DNA from: Acidaminococcales bacterium
GTDB taxonomy: Bacteria > Bacillota > Negativicutes > Acidaminococcales > JAISLQ01
Reading direction: 5' to 3'
NCBI GenBank assembly: GCA_031290885.1
Contig: JAISLQ010000021.1
Location: 1 to 46,348 of the forward strand
DNA: 46,348 nt
Below are positions 1 through 8,829 of this stretch, one piece after another (the stretch's first letter is position 1; the number at the start of each line of letters is the position of its first letter). The notes under the pieces are model-generated. The model was not told the DNA's origin. It worked only from the letters and a program-made list of their open reading frames with translations, and searched no databases. Both the position numbers and the translations under genes were made by a program.

Positions 1-210
1 TGCGGGTTTGCCGCTTTGTACGCTGATATCGCCAAAGACAACCGTCCGTCTCTTTCGTTGTTCTTAAAGATGGGCTTTGCGCCGGTCGAGAAAGACGCTA
101 CGCGCTGGCTGCCAAACGGCGCCCGGCATTTTTCCTTGTCCCGCGAAAGGGCGGTAAATGGGTCGCAAATACAGCATGATTTTAATCTGAGAACAGTATC
201 AGAAAAATAA
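1..210 (+). CDS. GNAT-family N-acetyltransferase, C-terminal part
   Basis: The reading frame is open from the first base of the window and ends at a TAA at 208-210, so only about 69 C-terminal residues are present. The stretch YADIAKDNRPSLSLFLKMGF is the typical last part of a GNAT fold, where an Asn/Ser segment is followed by a helix and the K-x-GF strand that closes the acetyl-CoA site. The substrate cannot be told from this fragment. The last 25 residues are not conserved-looking and may be a tail. A stem-loop terminator follows at 319-360. Confidence 0.7.
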   Translation, partial: CGFAALYADIAKDNRPSLSLFLKMGFAPVEKDATRWLPNGARHFSLSRERAVNGSQIQHDFNLRTVSEK

Positions 211-318
211 GTGGGTACGGAGTGGGTACGGGACTGCGCAGAGGCCGCCCATTGCTGCGCATAAGCCGAAACGCCAGGCTCGAAATGTACTCATTCCCAT
301 TAAAACGAAATAACTGAA

Positions 319-360
319 ATCCCGCAGAAACTTGAAAAAGCAAGTTTCTGCGGGATTTTT
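319..360 (+). terminator. Rho-independent terminator after the GNAT gene
   Basis: A perfect 16-bp stem (319-334 paired with 341-356) with a 6-base loop is followed by five T on the plus strand. It lies between the convergent GNAT and aldolase genes. The run of T is better on the plus strand, but the long stem may also stop aldolase transcripts coming from the other side. Confidence 0.8.
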
Positions 361-413
361 GGCGTTCGATTGAAAAGCCCTTGATATTTTACGCAAAGCG
401 GCGCGCAAAGTTT

Positions 414-1343
414 TTATAGCCGTCCGCTGGCATTGAGCACGTTTTTGATCTTATGGACGACCATGTTTTTGATCGCCTCGCGCGCCGGGCCGAGATACTG
501 CCGGGGATCGAAATCCGCCGGGCTGGTGTGAAAATACTTCCTGATGGAGGCGGTCATGGCCAGCCGCAAATCCGTGTCGATATTTATCTTGCATACGCCC
601 AGCTTGCCCGCGCGCAGGAGCATGTCCTCCGGCACGCCTTTGGCGTCCAGCAATTTACCGCCGTATTCGTTACATTCTTTGACAAATTCCGGCAGCACCG
701 TCGACGCCCCGTGCAGCACCAAAGGATAGCCGGGCAGCAGCTTGGATATTTTTTCCAGCCGTTCAAAATCAAGGGAAGGGTCGCCTTTGAATTTGTACGC
801 TCCGTGACTGGTGCCAATGGCGATCGCCAAAGAATCGACGCCGGTCCGGCCGACAAACTCGACGGCTTGGTCGGGATCGGTGTAAGTAGCATCCTTGGCG
901 CTGACCTTCACGGCATCCTCCACGCCGGCCAGTTTGCCCAGTTCGGCTTCGACCACCACGCCGTGGGCGTGGGCGTATTCCACCACTTTTTTCGTCAAAG
1001 CGATATTTTCTTCGTAAGGGTATTTCGAGCCGTCGATCATGACGGAAGTAAACCCGCCGTCCACGCAGGATTTGCAAATGTCAAAACTGTCGCCGTGGTC
1101 AAGGTGCAGGCAGATCGGCAGGCCGGAATCCTCAAGGGCCGCTTCGACCAATTTGACCAGGTAAACATGCTTGGCGTATTTGCGCGCGCCGGCGGAAACT
1201 TGCAGGATGAGCGGCGAACATTCTTGCTTGGCCGCGTCGACTATGCCTTGGATGATTTCCATATTGTTGACGTTGAAAGCGCCTACGGCGTACTGTCCCG
1301 CATAGGCTTTTTTAAACATTTCGGTTGTCGTTACTAACGGCAT
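414..1343 (-). CDS. fba: Class II fructose-1,6-bisphosphate aldolase
   Basis: This enzyme splits fructose 1,6-bisphosphate into dihydroxyacetone phosphate and glyceraldehyde 3-phosphate (reverse in gluconeogenesis), with a divalent metal. The product is 309 residues, the usual size for the FbaA type. Visible motifs are HLDHG near residue 80 (Asp82 catalytic and His83 metal ligand), VEAELGKLAG, GTSHGAYK and LHGAST, which hold the other metal His residues and the phosphate site. I place the start at 1343 because the AAAGGGGG ribosome site (1351-1358) is 7 bases upstream; an ATG at 1349 would touch that site. A good -10 (TATAAT, 1454-1459 on the minus strand) lies upstream. Related aldolases act on tagatose or ketose bisphosphates, so the exact sugar is less certain than the family. 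Confidence 0.93.
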   Translation of the reverse strand: MPLVTTTEMFKKAYAGQYAVGAFNVNNMEIIQGIVDAAKQECSPLILQVSAGARKYAKHVYLVKLVEAALEDSGLPICLHLDHGDSFDICKSCVDGGFTSVMIDGSKYPYEENIALTKKVVEYAHAHGVVVEAELGKLAGVEDAVKVSAKDATYTDPDQAVEFVGRTGVDSLAIAIGTSHGAYKFKGDPSLDFERLEKISKLLPGYPLVLHGASTVLPEFVKECNEYGGKLLDAKGVPEDMLLRAGKLGVCKINIDTDLRLAMTASIRKYFHTSPADFDPRQYLGPAREAIKNMVVHKIKNVLNASGRL

Positions 1344-1664
1344 CTTCATTCCCCCTTTAAATTTTGCCGCCCACCGTCGGCCGGCTCTGGCGCCGCCGCT
1401 TGCTGGATTCCCGTGCGGACGCCGTGAAAACAGGCAAAAAGCTTCTTTTGTTTATTATAACATAATCATAACTTTAAAACTCCGCCGTCGGAGAAAATAT
1501 TAAAGACAGCAGTATAAAAGTAGTGTTAAGCGCGGGCAGGATTATTTTTAATTGACAAATGGGAGAAAAATGAATATATTATTATTAAACATATATAAAT
1601 AATATGTCTTTACTGTGCGTCTGCTCCGGCAGATATCATTCAACCGTAAAGGAGCTGTATTTTG
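1344..1664. other. Divergent intergenic region, fba / enolase-superfamily gene
   Basis: This 321-bp gap holds regulatory sequence for two divergent genes. For fba there is a minus-strand TATAAT at 1454-1459 with only a weak -35, and a small inverted repeat CTCCG-N4-CGGAG at 1480-1493 just upstream that could be an operator. The plus-strand promoter at 1552-1580 serves the next gene. No coding sequence is apparent. Confidence 0.6.
1552..1580 (+). promoter_or_regulatory. Sigma-70-type promoter of the catabolic cluster
   Basis: TTGACA at 1552-1557 and TATATT at 1575-1580 with a 17-bp spacer, in an AT-rich stretch. The start codon of the enolase-superfamily gene is about 85 bases downstream. It probably drives the five genes to 7394. 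Confidence 0.75.
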
Positions 1665-2840
1665 ATGAAAATAACTCAGGTGGAAATTTTCCATGTGCAC
1701 AAGCTGCCCAATTCGGGGCAAAGACCTGTTTTGACACGCATAGACACCGACGAAGGGATATACGGCATCGGCGAGGCGGGCATGGCCTACGGCGCGGGCG
1801 GCAGCGCCGCCGCCGCCATGATCAAGGATCTGGCGCCGCTTGTCATCGGCCTTGACCCTTTCGATACGGAAAAAGTCTGGGAGAAGCTATTCAAAAAAAC
1901 CTTCTGGGGGCAAGGCGGCGGCACAGTGGTTTTTTCCGGCGTCAGCGCTATTGACACGGCTTTGTGGGACATAAAGGGAAAAGCGCTGTCTTTGCCTTTG
2001 TATAAACTTTTGGGCGGCAAGTGCAGAAAGGATCTGCGCGTCTACGCTTCGCAGCTGCAATTTGGCTGGGGGCCGAAAAGGGCGCCGAAAGGGGAAAAGG
2101 AGCAGTACGCGGAGGAAGCGCGCAAAGCTCTGGCCGATGGGTATGACGCGGTCAAGGTGGACGTCTTGGCGCTGAACCGAGCCGGGAGCACGGAAAATGT
2201 GCATTTGGAAGGCCCTTTGCCCAATTCTGTGATAAAACTGGGCGTGGAAAGGGTAAAAGCGATCAGGGAAGCGGTGGGGGAAGACGTGGACATCATCGTA
2301 GAAAACCACGCCAATACCGACTTGGTCAGCGCCGTCCAGTTCGCGCGGGCGGTGGAAGAATACAATATATTCTTTTACGAGGAAATCAACACACCGCTGA
2401 ACCCTCCGCTCCTAAAAAAAGCCAAAGAAAAAATAAACATACCCATCGCTTCCGGCGAACGGATCTATACGCGCTGGGGCTACCTGCCCTATTTTGTCGA
2501 TCGCTCCATTGACGTGGCCCAACCGGACATCGGTTCCTGCGGCGGCCTGTCGGAATTTAAGAAGATCGCGGAGTTGGCGCATACTTTTGAAATCACCGTA
2601 CAGGCGCACGTCGCCGGCACGGGCGTCGCCGAAGCGGCGGCCATACACGCCGAAACCGCCATACCGAATTTTTGCATACACGAGCACCATCAGAAAACAT
2701 TGCTGCCGGAATACGCCGAATTGTGCGAATACAATTACCAGCCGGCAAAGGGGCGCTATACCGCGCCGGAACTGCCCGGCCTGGGACAGGAAATAACGGC
2801 GAAGGTCTATGAAAAATCCGACCGGCTGCTCATAAAATAA
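1665..2840 (+). CDS. Enolase-superfamily dehydratase (mandelate racemase / muconate lactonizing group)
   Basis: Members of this family take a proton from the carbon next to a carboxylate, usually to dehydrate or epimerise a sugar acid. The 391-residue protein has the family's N-terminal capping domain (about 1-120, including WGQGGGTVVFSGVSAIDTALWDIKGK) and a TIM-barrel part with VKVDVLAL, DIIVENHANTD, FYEEI and SGERIYTRWGY, which supply the metal ligands, then QPDIGSCGG and QAHVAGTGVA with the Asp and His of a catalytic dyad. It resembles galactonate, mannonate or RspA-like dehydratases, but I cannot name the substrate. The start at 1665 follows AAAGGAG (1648-1654) by 10 bases; a TTG three bases earlier is possible. 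It heads a cluster with a transporter and a dehydrogenase. Confidence 0.85.
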   Translation: MKITQVEIFHVHKLPNSGQRPVLTRIDTDEGIYGIGEAGMAYGAGGSAAAAMIKDLAPLVIGLDPFDTEKVWEKLFKKTFWGQGGGTVVFSGVSAIDTALWDIKGKALSLPLYKLLGGKCRKDLRVYASQLQFGWGPKRAPKGEKEQYAEEARKALADGYDAVKVDVLALNRAGSTENVHLEGPLPNSVIKLGVERVKAIREAVGEDVDIIVENHANTDLVSAVQFARAVEEYNIFFYEEINTPLNPPLLKKAKEKINIPIASGERIYTRWGYLPYFVDRSIDVAQPDIGSCGGLSEFKKIAELAHTFEITVQAHVAGTGVAEAAAIHAETAIPNFCIHEHHQKTLLPEYAELCEYNYQPAKGRYTAPELPGLGQEITAKVYEKSDRLLIK

Positions 2841-2963
2841 GCCGCCTGGCAAAGAACTGCCCGCTGCACCGCTTATAAGGACGGCGTTCGGTTCTTCGAC
2901 GACAAATATCCAGAAAGCAGTTCCCGCTTCAAAATACCAACCGCAGGGACAGGAGGTTTTGCT

Positions 2964-3797
2964 GTGAGCGCTTTTTCGGTAAAATGGCGGCAGGCGCGGG
3001 GGATCCTACGCAAAATACTGGTCGCGGCCGGATTTGCGGCATCTTTTTGCAAGCGGATCGCCGCCGTGCTTATTTTCTTGGCGGCCTGGGAACTTTTGCC
3101 GCGCTCGGGGGCGATAGATTACTTTTTCCTGCCGCCTTTTTCCATAGTTGTCGAGACCATTTACGGCATGCTGCTCGACGGCGAGTTGTTTGTACACCTT
3201 GCCGCCAGCCTGCGGCGCACGCTGGCCGGCTTTACGCTCGGTGTCAGCGCTTCCGTTTCGGCGGGGCTTTTGATCGGTTGGTTCAGGACGGTGGAAAAAT
3301 TCGCCGACCCGTTATTGCAAGCGTTCCGACAAACATCCGCCTTGGCGCTTTTTCCTGTGTTCATACTTTTCTTCGGCATAGGCGAGGTGTCAAAGGTCGC
3401 GATAATCTATTGGGGCGTGCAGTGGCCAATCCTTTTGAACACCATTTCCGGCGTTAAAAACGTCGACCCGCTCCTGATAAAGTCCGCCCGCTCCATGGGA
3501 GCGTCCAATTTTACAATATTTTTCCGGGTGGTGATCCCGGCGTCCCTCCCTTATATATTTACCGGCGCGCGCCTTAGCGCCACGACCTCCATACTGATAC
3601 TCATCGCCGCCGAAATGGTCGGGGCAAAAGCGGGGATCGGCTTTTTGGTGTTTGACGCGCAGCAGAAATTTGAAATACCCAGGATGTACGCCGGCATACT
3701 TTTGATGTCCGTCCTGGGGTTCACCGCCAACTATTTGCTGTTATATCTGGAAAGAAGATACACATCTTGGAAACAGGAACTTATGCCACGCAGCTAA
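2964..3797 (+). CDS. ABC transporter permease, SsuC/TauC type
   Basis: This is an inner-membrane permease of the sulfonate/nitrate/taurine/pyrimidine-precursor family. Its 277 residues contain about six membrane helices, and the ATPase-contact loop lies near residues 170-190 (SARSMGASNFTIFFRVVIPASLP, the EAA-like motif). The GTG start is 7 bases after AGGAGG (2951-2956). The next gene encodes the matching substrate-binding lipoprotein. No ATP-binding subunit gene lies in the cluster, so it must borrow one from elsewhere or be incomplete. The family does not reveal the substrate. Confidence 0.88.
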   Translation: MSAFSVKWRQARGILRKILVAAGFAASFCKRIAAVLIFLAAWELLPRSGAIDYFFLPPFSIVVETIYGMLLDGELFVHLAASLRRTLAGFTLGVSASVSAGLLIGWFRTVEKFADPLLQAFRQTSALALFPVFILFFGIGEVSKVAIIYWGVQWPILLNTISGVKNVDPLLIKSARSMGASNFTIFFRVVIPASLPYIFTGARLSATTSILILIAAEMVGAKAGIGFLVFDAQQKFEIPRMYAGILLMSVLGFTANYLLLYLERRYTSWKQELMPRS

Positions 3798-3972
3798 CGC
3801 TGTTCCTCGGTTAAAGCCGTGTCATATTTGCGGCTGATTTGACCTGCCGCTTTGCGCAAAATGTTCCCGTCCGCGTTTTGCGCCTTGCAGGGCGGCAAAT
3901 AGTCTCGCAAGCCTTATGCGTGTCTTGCCCGGCGGACAGCATAAAAATTTATTAAAGGAAAGGTGATTGTCA

Positions 3973-5034
3973 ATGTTGAGAAAACAAGGGAAAATTATAC
4001 TGACGCTGCTTTTAGCGGGAGCGGTGGCCTTGGCCGCCCTAACGGCGGGCTGCGGCGGCTCAAGCGCCACAAAGGGCGGCAAGCCGAAATTCGTCAACGG
4101 CAAACTCGACAAGCCGTTCAACCTCAAAGTTCCGACCATGTCCGGATTCAACGAAATTTATATCGGCGAAAAATTGGGCTTTTATAAAGAGGTCGGCCTG
4201 AATATCGATTATACCGGTTCCATGACCGGCAGTATGCTGGCGCAGTCAGTAATAAAAGGAGACAACCATCTTTTTGGCACAGGGCATGTGCTGACCATCG
4301 CCAAGGCGCGCGAGGGCGGGGCAAAGCTAAAAATGGTGCTGCAAGGCTCTTTCGACGACCCCGATCCGCGCAAGACCCACATGACTTATCTTGTCAAAGA
4401 GGACAGCCCGATAAAGGAAGCCAAGGATCTTATCGGCAAAAAAGTTTCCATCGGTTACGTGGGTAGTTGCGCGGAACTTTTGTTTTCCGAATATTTGCGG
4501 CAGAACGGCATCAAACGCGACCAAGTGGAATGGGTGGTGATGGCGGACAACCAAGCGGAAAATGCCTTGCGCCAAGGCAATATTGACGTGGCCGGCATAC
4601 ACAACGTGTTTACCCTTTCCGCCATGAAGCGCGGCGGCGTGCGCCCGCTGGTCAACACCTGGGCAATCGGCACCGCCGCGGGCAACGGGCCGGCCAGTTC
4701 CTATTCCACCCGCGCCTTCAGCGAGGACTTCATCAAGGAAAATCCGGACATTGTAAAGGCATATATCGCCGCGACGGTAAAAACGCAGCATTGGATAAAC
4801 AAAAATTACGACGAGGCGATACAAATAGCCGCCGATTATTTAAAGATTGACAAAGACAAAGCCGGCGGAACCAGGTTCCCGGACGATAACGCCATTGACC
4901 CGGTCAAGGTCAACTTCTGGATAAAAATGATGGAAGACAACGGCTTCGTCAAACCCCAAACGGTAAAAATCGACGAAGTATGTACCAACGCGCTCAACCC
5001 CTACCTTAGCGGCGAAATAAAAGAAAGCGGTTGA
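3973..5034 (+). CDS. ABC transporter substrate-binding lipoprotein, NMT1/SsuA-like
   Basis: The 353-residue protein begins with a lipoprotein signal peptide: basic KQGK, a hydrophobic stretch and the lipobox LTAGC with Cys27 as the lipidated residue. The mature part has the periplasmic-binding fold of the nitrate/sulfonate/thiamine-precursor family (GFNEIYIGEKLGFYKEVGLNIDY, then KDLIGKKVSIGYVGS). It should capture a small anion or heterocycle and hand it to the permease encoded just upstream. I chose the ATG at 3973, behind AAAGGAAAGG (3954-3963); the TTG at 3967 overlaps the end of that site. The 175-bp gap after the permease shows no clear terminator, so both are probably one transcript. 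Confidence 0.88.
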   Translation: MLRKQGKIILTLLLAGAVALAALTAGCGGSSATKGGKPKFVNGKLDKPFNLKVPTMSGFNEIYIGEKLGFYKEVGLNIDYTGSMTGSMLAQSVIKGDNHLFGTGHVLTIAKAREGGAKLKMVLQGSFDDPDPRKTHMTYLVKEDSPIKEAKDLIGKKVSIGYVGSCAELLFSEYLRQNGIKRDQVEWVVMADNQAENALRQGNIDVAGIHNVFTLSAMKRGGVRPLVNTWAIGTAAGNGPASSYSTRAFSEDFIKENPDIVKAYIAATVKTQHWINKNYDEAIQIAADYLKIDKDKAGGTRFPDDNAIDPVKVNFWIKMMEDNGFVKPQTVKIDEVCTNALNPYLSGEIKESG

Positions 5035-5094
5035 AAGAGTCAAGCGGCGCGAACATTGTCCCCGCCATAGGGCGCCTGGGGAAAGGAGTTTTCC

Positions 5095-6162
5095 GTGGAA
5101 ACAAAATTTGACAAGGAAAAATTGGCTGTTTTTTGCCAGGAGATACTTCAGGCGGCCGGGCTTGCGCCGGAACACGCCGCCCGCGTGGCCGGGAACCTTG
5201 TCGCGGCGGAACTGCGCGGGGTACGCAGCCACGGCCTCATCCAGGTCAAAAACTATGTCGGTGGAATAAAAAGCGGCGCGATCAACAAAAATCCCCAGAT
5301 TAAAACCCTTAAAGAAGCGCCGGCCGCCGTATTGATCGACGGCGATGCCGCGCCCGGCGCCGTTTCCGGCGTTTACGCCATGGACAAGTGCATAAAAAAA
5401 GCGAAAACAACCGGCATGGCGGGCGCCGCCGTCGTAAACGGAACCCATTTCGGCATGGCCGCCTATTACGCCATGCGGGCCCTTGAGCATGACATGATAG
5501 GGTTCGCCTTTTGCAACGCGCGGCCGAGAACCGCCGTACACGGCGGCATCAGCCGCGCCCTCGGCACAAACCCCATCTGTGCCGCGATACCGGCCGAGCA
5601 GGAACCCCCGGTAGTGTTCGATGCCGCTACCAGCAAAACTGCCTATAACAAGATACTTTACGCTTTGCGGGAAGGGCGCGGCATTGAAAAAGGACTGGCT
5701 CTTGACGCGCACGGCAACGACACGGACGACCCCGCCGCCGCGCTGCAGGGCGCCTTCTTCCCTTTCGGCGGCTATAAAGGCTCGGGTCTGGCGGTCGTGG
5801 TGCAAATATTGTGTTCCTTGCTGACGGGCGCGGCCTGCCAATTGGACGAAAAAACGCGCGGGTTGCAGGATGACCCGGACAAAATAGGGTTTTGTTTTAT
5901 GGCCGTTGACATTGCCGCCTTCCAGCCGCCGGAACTGTTTAAAAAGTCGGTCGATTTGCTGGCGCGGCGCTTAAAAAATTCGCAAAAAGCAAACCCGCAG
6001 GATGCAATATATCTGCCGGGCGAATTGGAGCATATAACCTGCGCCGGACAATCGGCGCACGGGATAACCTTAGGGGAATCCGTAGCGGCCGATCTGGACG
6101 CTTTGCGCCAGGAACTGTCGCTTGCCGGCAGCGTAGCAGATTGTTCGGTTTCCGCCGGCTGA
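5095..6162 (+). CDS. Ldh2-family NAD(P)-dependent 2-hydroxyacid dehydrogenase
   Basis: The protein belongs to the malate/L-lactate/sulfolactate/ureidoglycolate dehydrogenase family, which is unrelated to classical LDH. The 355 residues show the family motifs in order: ELRGVRSHGL near residue 45 (catalytic His in RSHG), NGTHFGMAAYYAMRA, RALGTNPICAAIPA, DAATSKTA (the usual form is D-MATS) and PFGGYKGSGLAV. The GTG start follows GAAAGGAG (5081-5088). It oxidises a 2-hydroxy acid or reduces a 2-oxo acid. With a sulfonate-type transporter and a C-S lyase in the same cluster, a sulfolactate-type substrate is a possibility, but this rests only on neighbourhood. Confidence 0.85.
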   Translation: METKFDKEKLAVFCQEILQAAGLAPEHAARVAGNLVAAELRGVRSHGLIQVKNYVGGIKSGAINKNPQIKTLKEAPAAVLIDGDAAPGAVSGVYAMDKCIKKAKTTGMAGAAVVNGTHFGMAAYYAMRALEHDMIGFAFCNARPRTAVHGGISRALGTNPICAAIPAEQEPPVVFDAATSKTAYNKILYALREGRGIEKGLALDAHGNDTDDPAAALQGAFFPFGGYKGSGLAVVVQILCSLLTGAACQLDEKTRGLQDDPDKIGFCFMAVDIAAFQPPELFKKSVDLLARRLKNSQKANPQDAIYLPGELEHITCAGQSAHGITLGESVAADLDALRQELSLAGSVADCSVSAG

Positions 6163-6218
6163 ACGGGATTCCTTTTGCCCCTGCGCGGCGGTAATTTCTC
6201 CGGGAAAGAGGATACGCA

Positions 6219-7394
6219 ATGTACAATGATTTTGACGAATTGCTCAACCGCAAAGGCACCGGCTGCCTGAAATGGGACGGCTGCGCCGCGCGTTTTCCGG
6301 GGCTTGACACATCGGGCGCTTTGCCCATGTGGGTGGCGGACGCGGATTTTCGTGCGCCGCAGGAAGTCGTCGAACGTCTGACGCAAATGGCCGGCTTTGG
6401 CATTTACGGCTACCCCGCGCCGCTGCGCGAGGAATTTGCCGGCGCGCTTAAAAGTTGGCTGCAAAGGCGGCACGCGCTTGAAATCGAAAAGGATTGGGTG
6501 ATTTTCTCGCCCGGGGTGGTACCGTCGATCAACATCGCCATACAAACCTTTACGGACGAAAACGACGGCATAATCATCCAGCCGCCGGTTTATTACCCTT
6601 TTAAAAGATCGATAGAAGCCAACCGGCGCAAGCCAATAAGCAACCCGCTTGTTTATAGGGGCGGCCGCTACTACATGGATTTTGCCGATTTGGCGGCTAA
6701 AGCGGCGGACAAAAACAACAAAATGCTGATACTCTGCTCGCCGCACAACCCGGTGGGACGGGTCTGGGAAGAAAGCGAACTGCGGTGTTTAAGGGCCATT
6801 TGCGACCAAAGCGGCGTTTTGCTGTTTGCCGACGAAATACATTCGGACATTGTTTTTACAGGCCATACCCATCTTCCGGCACTATCCTTGGGAACGGGAA
6901 AAATCGCAACAGCCTTTTCCATGAGCAAAACTTTCAATCTGGCCGGCCTGCACGCATCGGCGGTCGTCGTGCCCGACGCTTCTTTGCGCCAAAAATTCAG
7001 GGGCTGGCTGCAAAGGGCGAGCATGGAAAGCGGATGCAGTTTTGGCGTGCAGGCCTTCATCTTCGCTTGCCAATACGGCGAGCCGTATCTTGCAAAAATG
7101 CTTGCGTATATAGAAGGCAACATCGCTTTCGCCCGAGAGTTTACGAAAAAAAACATCCCGCGCGCACGCTTTGTAAACACGGAAGGCACTTATCTGGCAT
7201 GGCTGGACTTTAACGGTTTTGGCCTTTCCCCCGACGAAATAGACAAAACCATCGTCGAAAAAGCCAAAGTGCTGGGCGATCTGGGGCGGTGGTTCGGCGA
7301 AGGGGGCGCCGGCTTTGTCCGGTTGAATTTCGCCTGTCCCCGGGCAATTGTCAAACAGGCGCTGGAAAACTTACAAAAAGCGTTTCAAAATTAA
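6219..7394 (+). CDS. MalY/PatB-type PLP-dependent C-S lyase (aminotransferase class I/II fold)
   Basis: MalY/PatB enzymes cleave the C-S bond of cystathionine or other cysteine conjugates, giving a thiol, pyruvate and ammonia. The 391 residues fit the family. PMWVADADF near residue 36 is its N-terminal signature; CSPHNPVGRVW carries Asn177, FADEIHSD carries Asp205, and SMSKTFNLAG carries the PLP-binding Lys237. True aminotransferases of the same fold are harder to exclude, but the MWVADADF and SKTFNLAGL motifs point to MalY/PatB. It is the last gene of the cluster, 56 bases after the dehydrogenase; no clear terminator follows. Confidence 0.85.
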   Translation: MYNDFDELLNRKGTGCLKWDGCAARFPGLDTSGALPMWVADADFRAPQEVVERLTQMAGFGIYGYPAPLREEFAGALKSWLQRRHALEIEKDWVIFSPGVVPSINIAIQTFTDENDGIIIQPPVYYPFKRSIEANRRKPISNPLVYRGGRYYMDFADLAAKAADKNNKMLILCSPHNPVGRVWEESELRCLRAICDQSGVLLFADEIHSDIVFTGHTHLPALSLGTGKIATAFSMSKTFNLAGLHASAVVVPDASLRQKFRGWLQRASMESGCSFGVQAFIFACQYGEPYLAKMLAYIEGNIAFAREFTKKNIPRARFVNTEGTYLAWLDFNGFGLSPDEIDKTIVEKAKVLGDLGRWFGEGGAGFVRLNFACPRAIVKQALENLQKAFQN

Positions 7395-8138
7395 AAATTT
7401 AAAGGCCGGCCAAGCCGCCGAATTAATTCCTGCCGTTTTTCGATTAAAACCAGGATAACATTTGCGAGCTAATTTGCCGCCCCGCGCGGCGAAAAACACA
7501 GGCGAACCAAAGGCGCGGCAAGAATTTTGCGCAAGGCAGCGTGGCAAAAGCCGCACGGATGCCATGATTTTAGCCGGGGAACAGTATGGCGGCAACTTTT
7601 GTTTTTTGCGCTGAATCCCAAACATGTGGGCATGGATATAAAAAAGCTGACAGAAAAGTTGCAAATCGCAAGCGGTTCGAGGCGGCAGCCGGGAGACAAC
7701 CGGCATCAAAGTTAGCGGATATGCCAGGAACGCATTTTGCGCCATCGCGTGCGGCGGCGATGTCACGGGCATGGAGCATCGTAGGGAGAGGCGCTGGCCG
7801 GGCATTTTGGGCATTGCCGGGCGGCGTTCCGCTGGCCGCGCCTTTTGCCGCGTGTTTGCGAAAAGAAATCCAACGGGCATCGGTTACATTCAGCAATTGC
7901 CCGGGCATAACGACACCGGGACGATGCGCGTATATGCGAAAGTCTCCCGGAAAGGCTTGAGGAAAGTTGCCGGTCCGCTTGGCAGGCTATAGGTTCGCAT
8001 TTTATTTATGTAGAAAAACACTTGCAACAATGGCGTGGCAACGAATTGGCAACATTTTGGCATGAACGAAAAAGGTTTCTCAATATGTTGCGAGTTGTGT
8101 GAAATGTGGGCCGAATTTTTTGGGAAAATTAAAATATA
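7395..8138. other. Gene-poor scar region
   Basis: About 740 bases without an intact gene. Several ORFs of 60-170 codons overlap on both strands, but none has a convincing ribosome site or recognisable domain. The only recognisable content is the recombinase remnant at 7876-7992. The sequence becomes AT-rich after about 8000, toward the promoter of the next gene. Confidence 0.6.
7876..7992 (+). pseudogene. C-terminal remnant of a tyrosine recombinase (integrase)
   Basis: The frame reads GIGYIQQLPGHNDTGTMRVY followed by AKVSRKGLRKVAGPLGRL and a TAG stop. This lines up without gaps with the end of phage- and integron-type tyrosine recombinases: the IQ-LLGH box (here LPGH), the TTM-IYTHV segment with the nucleophilic Tyr kept, and the G-GV-SPLD-L tail. 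Upstream sequence in any frame no longer shows the Arg-His-x-x-Arg part, so the rest has been lost or scrambled. It is a fossil of an earlier insertion. Confidence 0.55.
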
Positions 8139-8168
8139 TTGACAAAATAATCGCAGAAGGCATAAAAT
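8139..8168 (+). promoter_or_regulatory. Promoter of the rubredoxin-PTPS gene
   Basis: TTGACA at 8139-8144 and TAAAAT at 8163-8168, spacer 18 bp, in an AT-rich stretch 43 bases before the start codon. Confidence 0.7.
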
Positions 8169-8210
8169 AACATAATATAAGGTCGGCGGACTTTAAGCGC
8201 AAGGGAGATT

Positions 8211-8825
8211 ATGAGAATGAAACAATGGGTTTGCTCAAAATGCGGGTATGTTCATGCAGGAGAAAGTATACTGGCCAAATGTCCGGTCTGCCATGTCCCT
8301 GCTTCGGCATTCAAGGAAAAACCGGTGGGCGAGGAAAAAAGAGTGTTGACGTCAATTACTAAAATCAACATCCAATATGCGCATCGATTTTTGGGATATA
8401 TTGGCGAAGCGCAGTATCTTCACGGACATACCGGAACATTAACGCTTGAAGTAGAAGGCGAGGTAAACAGTTCAAATGGTTTTGTTGTAGCTTGCAACAG
8501 CATCAAAAATCATGCGTGGGAATATTTGGTAAACTTTGACCACGCGATTATTTTGCAAAAAGAAGACCCGATTCTTCCCGAGCTTTTAAAGGTATATGAG
8601 GCTCAAGGAATCAAGGGTGGCTCAACATGGAATGCCAGCGTTGGCATAGCCTTTGACACCGAGCTTGCAAAAGCCTATCCCGAATGTCGCCTTGTAGTTG
8701 TTAAGAAGGTCGCAACCGTCGAGAATTTGATTGAGGTTTTCTATTCCTTGTTAAAGGATACCCTCAATATCAAGAAAATGACATTTACATCCGGCGACAA
8801 TGCCGCTTCATTTAGTGTCAGATAA
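8211..8825 (+). CDS. Rubredoxin-like domain fused to a PTPS/QueD-like domain
   Basis: The 204-residue protein has two parts. Residues 1-30 form a rubredoxin-like knuckle with CSKCGY and CPVC (Cys8, 11, 24, 27), as at the end of rubrerythrins. Residues 45-204 are a 6-pyruvoyl-tetrahydropterin synthase fold: AHRF (His58) and LHGH (His71, His73) are the three zinc ligands, and FDHAIIL and the late VENL-Glu region are also present. In QueD and PTPS the nucleophile is the Cys of the C-x-x-x-HGH motif; here that position is Ala67 (AQYLHGH), with a Glu just before it. Canonical 6-carboxytetrahydropterin synthesis is therefore doubtful. The gene stands alone, has its own promoter and terminator, and is AT-richer than its neighbours, suggesting acquisition. 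The start is supported by AAGGGAGA at 8201-8208. Confidence 0.8.
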   Translation: MRMKQWVCSKCGYVHAGESILAKCPVCHVPASAFKEKPVGEEKRVLTSITKINIQYAHRFLGYIGEAQYLHGHTGTLTLEVEGEVNSSNGFVVACNSIKNHAWEYLVNFDHAIILQKEDPILPELLKVYEAQGIKGGSTWNASVGIAFDTELAKAYPECRLVVVKKVATVENLIEVFYSLLKDTLNIKKMTFTSGDNAASFSVR

Positions 8826-8829
8826 CGAT

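Noticed and set aside
453-1337. 294-codon plus-strand frame opposite the aldolase gene
   Set aside because: It is the antisense of fba; the minus strand shows full aldolase motifs and this frame has none.
4840-5841. 333-codon minus-strand frame opposite the dehydrogenase gene
   Set aside because: Shadow of the Ldh2-family gene in GC-rich DNA, no ribosome site or domain.
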